A DNA stretch of 7,215 bases. It comes from Deltaproteobacteria bacterium (lineage in GTDB: Bacteria; Desulfobacterota; Desulfobacteria; Desulfobacterales; ETH-SRB1). The notes below the pieces were generated by a model. It saw only the letters and a program-made list of their open reading frames with translations, was not told the origin of the DNA and ran no database searches. Of the stretch, positions 1 to 6,039 are shown piece by piece. Within the stretch, counting starts at the first letter, position 1; each line of letters begins with the position of its first letter. The stretch is taken from the NCBI GenBank assembly GCA_003647525.1, contig QMMZ01000093.1:1-7215 (forward strand), read 5' to 3'. The translations under genes were made by a program, and so were the position numbers.

Positions 1-1
1 T

Positions 2-2056
2 ATCCAAAAGATTTCCCAAAATCGTCTTGAAAATTTGATTTCAGAACTTAGTGATGGCCATGAACTGGGTGTACTGAAAAAGGATGAAGAAGAGGAAACT
101 GAAAAACCGTGGGAAACCTCGAAAGACAAAGCTATATTGCGAAAAAATGATTTTCCTACGCAGCTCGACATCGTCAAAGCAAATATGCTGTTTATTCCAA
201 AGGCGGCGATTTCCCAAAGGGCTTTGAATCGGTTAAAACGGCTAGCGTCTTTTAAAAACCCAGTGTTTTACAAACAGCAAGCCATGCGTTTGCCGACCTA
301 TGGGTATCCGAGAGTCGTCTCCTGCGCAGATGAAACAAAAGAGTACCTGTGTTTGCCAAGAGGATGCGAGCCTGAATTGTCTTATGAACTTAAAGAACTC
401 GAAATTGATATTCGGTTTATCGATAAAACCTATAGCGGAAAAAGGATTGATGTGGAATTCAATGGTCATTTAAGAGATGAACAGTCCTTGTCCCTCAAAC
501 ACCTATTGCAACACGATACCGGAATACTTTCAGGCACAACAGCCTTTGGTAAAACAATCGTGGCGATTAAGCTGATCGCCGAGAAAAAAGTAAACACACT
601 AATCCTGGTTGACAAGGTTAGCCTGCTGTCCCAATGGCAAGATAAGCTGTCAGAATTTCTGGTTGTTAATGAAACATTACGGGAGCCGATGGCCACAAGG
701 AAGAAAAGCGGACGAAAGAAGAAAAAAAGTGTAATCGGTCAATTGGGCGCAGGCAAAAATACTTTAAGCGGCATCGTGGATATTGCGCTGATGCAATCGC
801 TAAGTCGAAAAGGAGAAGTCAAGGAATGCGTTAAAAATTACGGGATGATCATTGCCGATGAGTGTCATCATGCTTCAGCATTCACCTATGAACAGATTCT
901 GAAAACCACCAATGCAAAATATATTTATGGTCTGACCGCTACACCGACAAGGAAAGATGGGCATCATCCGATTCTGTTTATGCATTGCGGTCCCATTCGA
1001 TATCGGGATAACCCCAAAAAACAAGCGGAGAACAGGCCTTTTGACCATTATATTATTCCGCGATTTACATCTTTGAGGGTTCCTCTGGACAGCGACGAAA
1101 AAGGTATATCCATTCAGGAATTATATACCGAAATCATGGATAACTACTTCAGGAATCAGCAGATTACAGAAGATGTGCTGAAAAATTATCATCAAGGCAG
1201 AAACTGCATTGTTTTATCGTTGCGAACCGCCCATGTTGAATTGCTTGTAAAAAAGTTGAAGGAAAAGGTTCCGGATGTTATAAAACTGATGGGCGGCATG
1301 GGGAAAAAATCAACTCAGAAGGCCTTTCAATGTCTCACCAATATTCCTGCTGACAAAAATATTATCCTGGTTGCTACTGGTCATTTTATCGGGGAAGGTT
1401 TTGACGAGCCACGTCTCGATACGCTGTTTTTAGCCATGCCGATATCATGGAAAGGCACACTGCAGCAATATGCCGGGAGGCTCCATAGACTGTTCAAAAC
1501 GAAAAAAGAAGTGAGGATCTATGATTATGTGGATATCCAGGTAAAGATGCTGGAAAAAATGTATCAAAAACGGCTAAACGGATACGCTTCAATGGGATAT
1601 AAAGCCAAAGGCGAGGAGACCATGGATGCATCCTTGGATATCATTTTTAATAAAGATAACTTTTTACCTGTTTTCAATCAGGATATCGTCACCGCTAAAA
1701 AAGAGATTTTAATCGTAAGCCCGTTTGTCAGAAAAAGACGCACCCACCAAATGATACAACACCTTAAAATTTCAACCAGTAAAAATATCCGCGTCATAGT
1801 CGTGACCCGGCCGAAAGAGGATTTTACACCGAAGGATCACGCCGCTTTGCAAAGGACGCTGAACCTGTTAACAAGTAACGGAGTAAGTGTAGTATTTAAA
1901 TCAAATATCCACCAGAAATTTGCAATCATGGATCAAAAGGTTGTGTGGTATGGCAGTATCAATCTGTTAAGCTATGGGAGCGCACAGGAAAGCATCATGC
2001 GCATTGAAGGTTCCAATATTGCGAACGAATTGATGAAAAGCATAGATGGTGCATAA
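2..2056 (+). CDS. TOTE conflict-system primase-helicase with C-terminal PLD-like domain (5' partial)
   Basis: The frame is open from the left edge, so the true start and most of the N-terminal primase domain lie outside; 684 residues are visible. A TTG at 35 is only an internal codon. Residues 1-15 match my recollection of the end of the AEP-TOTE primase domain. Residues 60-130 carry the linker typical of this family (FKNPVFYKQQAMRLPTYG, PRVVSC). An SF2 helicase follows: Walker A GTTAFGKT (178-185), DECH (286-289), LTATP (311-315) and motif VI QQYAGRLHR (488-496). A lysine/arginine cluster lies at 233-243. The C-terminus, from about 545, is phospholipase-D-like with one HKD motif: His637, Lys639, Asp644, then GSINLL. 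The family is predicted to act on invading nucleic acid: the helicase would remodel it and the HKD domain could cleave it. All helicase motifs look intact. Family assignment is confident; the biological role is inferred. A plain helicase is the alternative, but the linker argues against that. Confidence 0.88.
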   Translation: MQKISQNRLENLISELSDGHELGVLKKDEEEETEKPWETSKDKAILRKNDFPTQLDIVKANMLFIPKAAISQRALNRLKRLASFKNPVFYKQQAMRLPTYGYPRVVSCADETKEYLCLPRGCEPELSYELKELEIDIRFIDKTYSGKRIDVEFNGHLRDEQSLSLKHLLQHDTGILSGTTAFGKTIVAIKLIAEKKVNTLILVDKVSLLSQWQDKLSEFLVVNETLREPMATRKKSGRKKKKSVIGQLGAGKNTLSGIVDIALMQSLSRKGEVKECVKNYGMIIADECHHASAFTYEQILKTTNAKYIYGLTATPTRKDGHHPILFMHCGPIRYRDNPKKQAENRPFDHYIIPRFTSLRVPLDSDEKGISIQELYTEIMDNYFRNQQITEDVLKNYHQGRNCIVLSLRTAHVELLVKKLKEKVPDVIKLMGGMGKKSTQKAFQCLTNIPADKNIILVATGHFIGEGFDEPRLDTLFLAMPISWKGTLQQYAGRLHRLFKTKKEVRIYDYVDIQVKMLEKMYQKRLNGYASMGYKAKGEETMDASLDIIFNKDNFLPVFNQDIVTAKKEILIVSPFVRKRRTHQMIQHLKISTSKNIRVIVVTRPKEDFTPKDHAALQRTLNLLTSNGVSVVFKSNIHQKFAIMDQKVVWYGSINLLSYGSAQESIMRIEGSNIANELMKSIDGA

Positions 2057-2099
2057 CCTCATAATAATGTTCGTTAGTGTATGGAACGGTTATGTTTTT
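2052..2099 (+). terminator. Probable rho-independent terminator of the TOTE gene
   Basis: CATAACC (2052-2058) pairs perfectly with GGTTATG (2088-2094). An inner GTTC/GAAC pair (2069-2072 with 2084-2087) extends the stem after a bulge of about 10 nt, and TTTTT follows at 2095-2099. The left arm overlaps the TAA stop codon of the helicase gene. The bulge makes it an imperfect hairpin. The T-run ends on the first base of the encoded TGG (CCA) of the opposing tRNA gene. Confidence 0.45.
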
Positions 2100-2174
2100 G
2101 GCTCCCCAGCACGGACTCGAACCGCGGACTTAGTGGTTAACAGCCACTCGCTCTGCCAACTGAGCTACTGGGGA
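2099..2174 (-). tRNA. tRNA-Asn (anticodon GUU), CCA encoded
   Basis: On the minus strand a 76-nt cloverleaf can be folded by eye. The acceptor arms TCCCCAG (2174-2168) and CTGGGGA (2109-2103) pair over 7 bp, with G as discriminator base and CCA encoded at 2101-2099. The D arm contains AGCTCAGTTGGCAGAGC. The anticodon stem AGTGG/CCACT encloses the loop CTGTTAA, giving anticodon GTT (2141-2139), hence asparagine. The T arm has the loop TTCGAGT on a CGCGG/CCGTG stem with one G-U pair. The gene lies about 255 bp downstream of aspS on the same strand and faces the end of the helicase gene. Confidence 0.96.
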
Positions 2175-2207
2175 TAATTTATATTTTAAACGAATTTTAA
2201 ACGTATT

Positions 2208-2235
2208 TATTTACTAAAAATTCGATTGAAGTCAA
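2208..2235 (-). promoter_or_regulatory. Candidate promoter of the tRNA-Asn gene
   Basis: On the minus strand TTGACT (2235-2230) is followed after 16 bp by TAAATA (2213-2208), about 34 bp before the mature tRNA 5' end. The -35 box matches the sigma-70 consensus at 5 of 6 positions; the -10 box is weak at 3 of 6. The surroundings are very AT-rich, so other -10 choices are possible. Transcription could also continue from aspS. Confidence 0.35.
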
Positions 2236-2290
2236 GTAAAATATTTGTCTTTTTTATGAAATTGCAAAATCTCCTTTTAATCTAAGTTGA

Positions 2291-2410
2291 GCAATTTTTT
2301 GCGAAGAAATGTGCCAAGATCTTGATGCAGCAAGGTTTGCGAAAATCGTAGGCATACCAATGGATATGTCGAGACTTTTCGCAAATCCTTGATGCGCAAG
2401 AGATTGGTGC
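2291..2410. repeat. Imperfect inverted repeat and repeated motifs downstream of aspS
   Basis: CAAGG-TTTGCGAAAA (2331-2345) is mirrored by TTTTCGCAAA-T-CCTTG (2386-2401), giving 15 pairs with one bulged base. A weaker extension pairs GCA outside, and a smaller hairpin (CATACC with GG-A-TATG around 2352-2368) sits in the loop. TTTGCGAA recurs at 2298-2305 and 2336-2343, and inverted at 2388-2395. CTTGATGC occurs at 2321-2328 and 2398-2405. No T-run follows on the minus strand, so it is not a standard aspS terminator. Its function is unknown. Confidence 0.6.
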
Positions 2411-2429
2411 AGATCGAGTAAAAAATCGC

Positions 2430-4214
2430 TCAATTTAGATTTACTTTTAAAGAAAGCTCGTCGAGTTGAGCCTTGCTCGTTTCCGCGGGTGCATTTGTGA
2501 GAAGGCATGCGGCCTTCTGGGTTTTTGGAAATGCAATAACATCACGTATGGAAGACTCTCCGCAAAGAATCATAACCAGCCTGTCAAAGCCGAATGCAAT
2601 GCCTCCGTGGGGGGGAGCTCCTGACTCAAGTGCTGAAATCAGAAATCCGAATTTTTCCTCATAAGTTTCCCTGTCAATACTCAAGGCTTCAAACACCTTT
2701 TCCTGTTGTGCCCTTGTATGGATACGTATACTCCCTCCACCAATTTCCGAACCGTTTAAAACAAGATCATAAGCCCTTGATCTTACAGCAAGAGGTTCGT
2801 CCTTCAAAAGGTCGAGATCTTCTTCAAGGGGAGCTGTAAAAGGATGATGCAATGCCTGAAGCCTTTTTTCTGTTTCATCGTATTCAAGCAAATGAAAATC
2901 AGTAACCCATACAAAACTGAATTCATTTTCGTCTATAATTCCCAGCTTTTTTCCGAGATGGTTTCTAAGATACCCCAGAGCTTCATTTGTAACCTTTGGT
3001 TGATCAGCAACAAAAAAAACAAGGTCGCCGGGTTCCATTTCCAGGCGCCTGGCCAAAGCTTTTTTTTCTTCTTCTGTAAAAAATTTTGCTATGGGCGATT
3101 GCCATGTATCTTCCTTGACTTTTATCCAGGCAAGTCCTTTTGCTCTGTAAACGGAAACGAATTCTGTAAGATCGTCGATTTCTTTCCGCGAAAAATTTGA
3201 GCAGCCTTTTGCATTAAGTGCTTTGACTATTCCACCTTTTTTAACAACGCTGGAGAAAACCTTGAACCCGGATTTTTCAACGATATCCGATAGATCTTTA
3301 AGTTCAAGGCCGAAGCGAATATCCGGTCTGTCAAGGCCGAAGCGGCTGACAGAATCTTTGTATGAAAGACGTAAAAAGGGAGGCTTGATCTCTATCCCAA
3401 GAACGTCATTAAAAATTTCTTTCATCATGCCTTCAGTTATATCCATGATATCGTTTTCGCCAACAAAGGACATCTCCATATCTATTTGTGTAAATTCCGG
3501 CTGGCGGTCAGCCCTCAGGTCTTCGTCCCTGAAGCAGCGAACTATCTGAAAATAGCGGTCAAACCCCGAGATCATTAAAAGTTGTTTAAAAAGCTGGGGT
3601 GATTGAGGCAGAGCATAAAATTGGCTGGGATTAACTCTGCTGGGGACAAGATAGTCTCTTGCGCCTTCAGGAGTACTGCGCGTTAATACAGGAGTTTCAA
3701 TTTCAAGAAATCCGAGTTTGTCAAGATAGTTCCTAACTGATGCGGCAGCCTTGTGACGCATAATTAGATTTTTTTGCATTTGTGGACGTCTGAGATCAAT
3801 ATGGCGATATTTGAGCCGCACTGTTTCCGACACATCAATTTTATCTTCTATTAAAAAAGCAGGTGTTTTAGCTGCATTTAAAATTTTAAGTTCAACGACA
3901 GTAATTTCTATCTCTCCGGTTTTCAGGTTAGGATTGGTCATTCCTTCAGGCCTTGGATCAACAATTCCACGCACCCCGATTACATATTCACTCCTGATTG
4001 CATGAGCCTTTTTGTGAATTTTTATATCTTTTTTGGGATTAAAGACAACCTGGGTTATGCCTTCCCTGTCTCGCAAGTCAATAAATATGACCCCTCCGTG
4101 GTCCCTTCGGCGCTGAACCCATCCCATAAGCACAACTTCCTTACCGATTGAGGATGCATCAAGCTCACAGCAGTTATGGGTTCTTCTCATTTTTCCAAGC
4201 ATATCATCTGGCAA
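2430..4214 (-). CDS. aspS: Aspartyl-tRNA synthetase, bacterial type, probably non-discriminating
   Basis: A cytoplasmic class II synthetase that attaches aspartate to tRNA. From the TTG at 4214 it has 594 residues, normal for bacterial AspRS. Visible in order are the OB-fold anticodon domain (RRRDHGG, FIDLRDREG), motif 1 around Pro175 (EIETPVLTRSTPEGA), motif 2 with Arg229-Glu231 (CFRDEDLRADRQPEFTQID), the GAD insertion in the middle, NGSEIGGGSIRIH, and motif 3 GFDR (542-545). His39 and Gly91 occupy the positions of His31 and Gly83 of Pseudomonas aeruginosa AspRS, residues tied to charging both tRNA-Asp and tRNA-Asn; discriminating E. coli AspRS has RRRDLGS instead. Start: AAAGGAG (4229-4223) lies 8 nt before TTG 4214. 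ATG 4190 fits the usual family N-terminus (MRRTH) but lacks a good ribosome binding site; TTG 4232 lies upstream of that site. It follows hisS and may be co-transcribed with it. Confidence 0.97.
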   Translation of the reverse strand: MPDDMLGKMRRTHNCCELDASSIGKEVVLMGWVQRRRDHGGVIFIDLRDREGITQVVFNPKKDIKIHKKAHAIRSEYVIGVRGIVDPRPEGMTNPNLKTGEIEITVVELKILNAAKTPAFLIEDKIDVSETVRLKYRHIDLRRPQMQKNLIMRHKAAASVRNYLDKLGFLEIETPVLTRSTPEGARDYLVPSRVNPSQFYALPQSPQLFKQLLMISGFDRYFQIVRCFRDEDLRADRQPEFTQIDMEMSFVGENDIMDITEGMMKEIFNDVLGIEIKPPFLRLSYKDSVSRFGLDRPDIRFGLELKDLSDIVEKSGFKVFSSVVKKGGIVKALNAKGCSNFSRKEIDDLTEFVSVYRAKGLAWIKVKEDTWQSPIAKFFTEEEKKALARRLEMEPGDLVFFVADQPKVTNEALGYLRNHLGKKLGIIDENEFSFVWVTDFHLLEYDETEKRLQALHHPFTAPLEEDLDLLKDEPLAVRSRAYDLVLNGSEIGGGSIRIHTRAQQEKVFEALSIDRETYEEKFGFLISALESGAPPHGGIAFGFDRLVMILCGESSIRDVIAFPKTQKAACLLTNAPAETSKAQLDELSLKVNLN

Positions 4215-4222
4215 TGCATTTA

Positions 4223-4229
4223 CTCCTTT
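4223..4229 (-). promoter_or_regulatory. Ribosome binding site deciding the aspS start
   Basis: AAAGGAG on the minus strand is a near-consensus Shine-Dalgarno sequence. It is 8 nt from the in-frame TTG at 4214, the best spacing of the available starts. An out-of-frame ATG at 4219 is only 3 nt away. The in-frame ATGs at 4202 and 4190 are 20 nt or more away. Confidence 0.65.
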
Positions 4230-4249
4230 CAAATTTTATAATCGACTTC

Positions 4250-4442
4250 ACCACAGATTTTCACGGAATTACACTGAATTATCAATAGGCCTGCTCTCAA
4301 ACGAATTGTTTTGAAATAATTGATCAATTGGGCTTCGTTCTAATCTTCCGTTCAATTTTTATCACTCTATAAACATGAACCTGGGTACTTACACTTACTC
4401 ATTATTTACAATTTTCAGTGAAACTCTGTGTCATTCCGTGGT
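4250..4442. repeat. Intergenic segment bounded by degenerate inverted repeats (hisS-aspS gap)
   Basis: Positions 4250-4278 (beginning ACCACAGATTTTCACGGA) and the reverse complement of 4414-4442 (beginning ACCACGGAATGACACAGA) agree at about 22 of 29 positions. They face each other across roughly 135 bp of AT-rich sequence that contains the perfect palindrome AATTGATCAATT (4318-4329). No ORF, convincing terminator or promoter was found inside. The ACCACGGA...CACAGA pattern resembles short intergenic repeats I recall from deltaproteobacterial genomes. The right end stops 4 bp short of the hisS stop codon. Confidence 0.55.
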
Positions 4443-4446
4443 AAAT

Positions 4447-5703
4447 TTATAATTTAATTTCTGCTTTAACCTTTTCCACTAAGCTTTCTATAGGAATTGA
4501 AATCTGTTTTTTAGTTGTCATGTTCCGGAGAATAACTGATCCTTCTTCAAGTTCATTGTCTCCTACAATAAGCACATACGAGGCTTTAAGTCTGTTTGCA
4601 CGTTTCATCTGGCTTTTCAGGCTTCTATTGCTCAAATCCATTTCAGGCCGAATTCCTTCAAGACCAAAATTGCAGCTCCATTCAAAAGCTAAAGGTCTGC
4701 TTTTTTCGCCAAGCGCAGCTATATAAATATCAGGCTTTTGTAAAAGGTCTTTATTCCTAATGCCGGTTATTTCTGCGAGCCTGTCAATGCCTATTGCAAA
4801 ACCGGTTGCGGGCTGGCCGGGTCCTCCTAAAGCCTTTACCAGACCATCGTAACGTCCGCCACCGGCAACGGCATTCTGGGCACCTAATGAACCTGTCTGA
4901 ATTTCAAAAGTAGTGCGGGTATAATAGTCCAGACCTCTTACCAGGTGTTTGTCGATCACAAATGGAATTTTAACTTTTTCAAGCGCATATTTAACTGTCT
5001 CAAAGTGTTGGCTGCATTCGGGACATAAATAATCTATTGTAGCAGGAGCACCAACCATAGCCTCGCGACATGAAGAACTTTTGCAGTCAAGCGCCCTTAA
5101 AGGATTCTTTTTGCTTCTTCTAAGGCAATCCTGGCATAATTTTTCTGTTACAGATGAAAGAAAGGCAGAAAGAGCTTCCTTAAAATTTAAACGGCATTTG
5201 GGACAACCCAATGAATTTATGTGGGGTATTGCGTCTGTTACTTCAAGCATGGAAAAAAGTTTCACAGCCAGAAAAATAATCTGTGCATCAATAAATGGCG
5301 AATCTATACCAAACACTTCGGCATTGATCTGATAAAATTGCCTGTACCTTCCTTTCTGGGGTCTTTCTCTGCGAAACATCGGCCCGATGCTGTAAAATTT
5401 CTGCACAGGATCCTTTGCATACATTTTATGCTGAATATATGAACGAACAACAGATGCTGTAGCTTCCGGCCGCAGCGTAATAAGATCTCCCTTTCTGTCC
5501 GGGAAGGTATACATTTCTTTTTCTACAATATCGGTATCCTCTCCAATGCTCCTTGCAAAAAGCTCAGTACGTTCCAGAATCGGCAGTCGGATTTCCTTAA
5601 ATCCAAAATCCTCAAAAAGTGAGCGGGCGGTTTTTTCTATATTTTGCCAGATCTCAACTTCTCCTGGAAGAATATCTTTGAATCCTCTAATTAATTGAAT
5701 CAT
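4447..5703 (-). CDS. hisS: Histidyl-tRNA synthetase
   Basis: A cytoplasmic class II synthetase that charges tRNA-His with histidine; 418 residues, a normal length. The N-terminus IRGFKDILPGE is typical and fixes the ATG at 5703, although the ribosome binding site is weak (AAGGA at 5721-5717, 13 nt away). Motif 1 lies around Pro41, motif 2 at 103-125 (FRRERPQKGRYRQFYQ), the histidine-specific LVRGLDYYT at 254-262, GGGRYDGL at 281-288 and motif 3 GFAIGIDRL at 301-309. The C-terminal anticodon-binding domain is complete. The insertion domain (167-230) carries eight cysteines: CPKC, CQDC, C-x4-C and CPEC, which look like metal ligands and which I recall from other deltaproteobacterial HisRS. It is first in a minus-strand block ahead of aspS, 232 bp before the chosen aspS start. 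Confidence 0.97.
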   Translation of the reverse strand: MIQLIRGFKDILPGEVEIWQNIEKTARSLFEDFGFKEIRLPILERTELFARSIGEDTDIVEKEMYTFPDRKGDLITLRPEATASVVRSYIQHKMYAKDPVQKFYSIGPMFRRERPQKGRYRQFYQINAEVFGIDSPFIDAQIIFLAVKLFSMLEVTDAIPHINSLGCPKCRLNFKEALSAFLSSVTEKLCQDCLRRSKKNPLRALDCKSSSCREAMVGAPATIDYLCPECSQHFETVKYALEKVKIPFVIDKHLVRGLDYYTRTTFEIQTGSLGAQNAVAGGGRYDGLVKALGGPGQPATGFAIGIDRLAEITGIRNKDLLQKPDIYIAALGEKSRPLAFEWSCNFGLEGIRPEMDLSNRSLKSQMKRANRLKASYVLIVGDNELEEGSVILRNMTTKKQISIPIESLVEKVKAEIKL

Positions 5704-5791
5704 TATCTACGGGTTTTCCTTCTCGGCTTTTCAGAATTTTTTTTGTATATCAACAAAAGGAAAGTATGGTATAATAATATATAAACTTATT

Positions 5792-5821
5792 TTTATATCT
5801 TAATATATTCCATTAAGTCAA
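5792..5821 (-). promoter_or_regulatory. Probable promoter of hisS (hisS-aspS)
   Basis: On the minus strand TTGACT (5821-5816) and TATAAA (5797-5792) are separated by 18 bp. Each matches the sigma-70 consensus at 5 of 6 positions. Transcription would begin near 5785, leaving a leader of about 80 nt before the hisS ATG. I saw no T-box-like element or histidine-rich leader peptide in that leader. Confidence 0.5.
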
Positions 5822-5971
5822 TATTAATCTGGATTTTTGGTGGTTTCCGATATAGGGAACGCGTTCCAACACACGGTACGGCATCCTGACAGACAAGACA
5901 AAGATTGAGATTGAGATTGTTTACTGAAGTTGCGACATGACAAAAAAGCGCTTGCTTTAAAACTATTCTGC

Positions 5972-6000
5972 TTGACAAAAGGCTAAAACTATAGTTTAGC
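5972..6000 (+). promoter_or_regulatory. Weak candidate promoter of the ATPase gene
   Basis: A perfect TTGACA (5972-5977) is followed after 17 bp by TTTAGC (5995-6000), a poor -10 at 3 of 6. The -10 lies in the left arm of the inverted repeat, so a protein bound there would block it. TATAGT boxes inside each arm (5990 and 6023) are better -10 matches but are wrongly spaced from any -35. Confidence 0.28.
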
Positions 6001-6031
6001 ATAATGACACTTTATGCTAAACTATAGTTTT
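5985..6031. repeat. Perfect 20-bp inverted repeat with nested palindromes, probable operator
   Basis: The left arm AAAACTATAGTTTAGCATAA (5985-6004) is repeated exactly in reverse complement at 6012-6031, across a 7-nt spacer. Each arm contains the self-complementary 12-mer AAACTATAGTTT (5986-5997 and 6019-6030), so there are two palindromic half-sites within one larger palindrome. It ends 8 bp before the ATPase ATG and overlaps the only promoter candidate. This suggests an operator for a dimeric or tetrameric repressor, or an RNA hairpin controlling translation; no Shine-Dalgarno is visible between it and the ATG. The repeat itself is certain; its role is inferred. Confidence 0.8.
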
Positions 6032-6039
6032 GTATTACC

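Larger units (their letters stand above)
5704..6039. other. Divergent intergenic region between hisS and the ATPase gene
   Basis: This 336-bp stretch holds the hisS leader (about 80 nt) and promoter, the perfect 12-bp palindrome GGAACGCGTTCC (5856-5867), a short tandem repeat of GATTGA (5903-5918, about 2.7 units), a TTGACA box (5972-5977) and the 20-bp inverted repeat before the ATPase start. The 69-codon minus-strand frame at 6002-5793 starts inside the inverted repeat, ends inside the hisS promoter and resembles no family I recognise. I see no real gene here. Confidence 0.6.

Noticed and set aside
2291..2410. CRISPR array or intrinsic terminator for aspS
   Set aside because: The repeats are few, short and partly inverted with no regular spacers, and no T-run follows the hairpin on the minus strand.
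2254..2508. 84-codon minus-strand reading frame overlapping the aspS 3' end
   Set aside because: It overlaps the conserved C-terminus of AspRS in another frame, coincides with the inverted-repeat region, and resembles no family I recognise.
2844..3549. Plus-strand frames of about 110 codons inside aspS
   Set aside because: They lie entirely within a well-conserved aspS coding region and are shadow frames without domain signals.
5704..5785. T-box riboswitch or histidine attenuator in the hisS leader
   Set aside because: The leader is only about 80 nt and AT-rich. I found no T-box sequence, no histidine-rich leader peptide and no terminator hairpin.
5793..6002. 69-codon minus-strand reading frame beginning inside the 20-bp inverted repeat
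   Set aside because: No ribosome binding site was identified, it contains the GATTGA tandem repeat, it ends within the hisS promoter, and it has no recognisable domain. It could be a remnant but cannot be supported.
5985..6031. Rho-independent terminator
   Set aside because: The stem is AT-rich and followed by only four T residues on either strand, and no gene ends into it.
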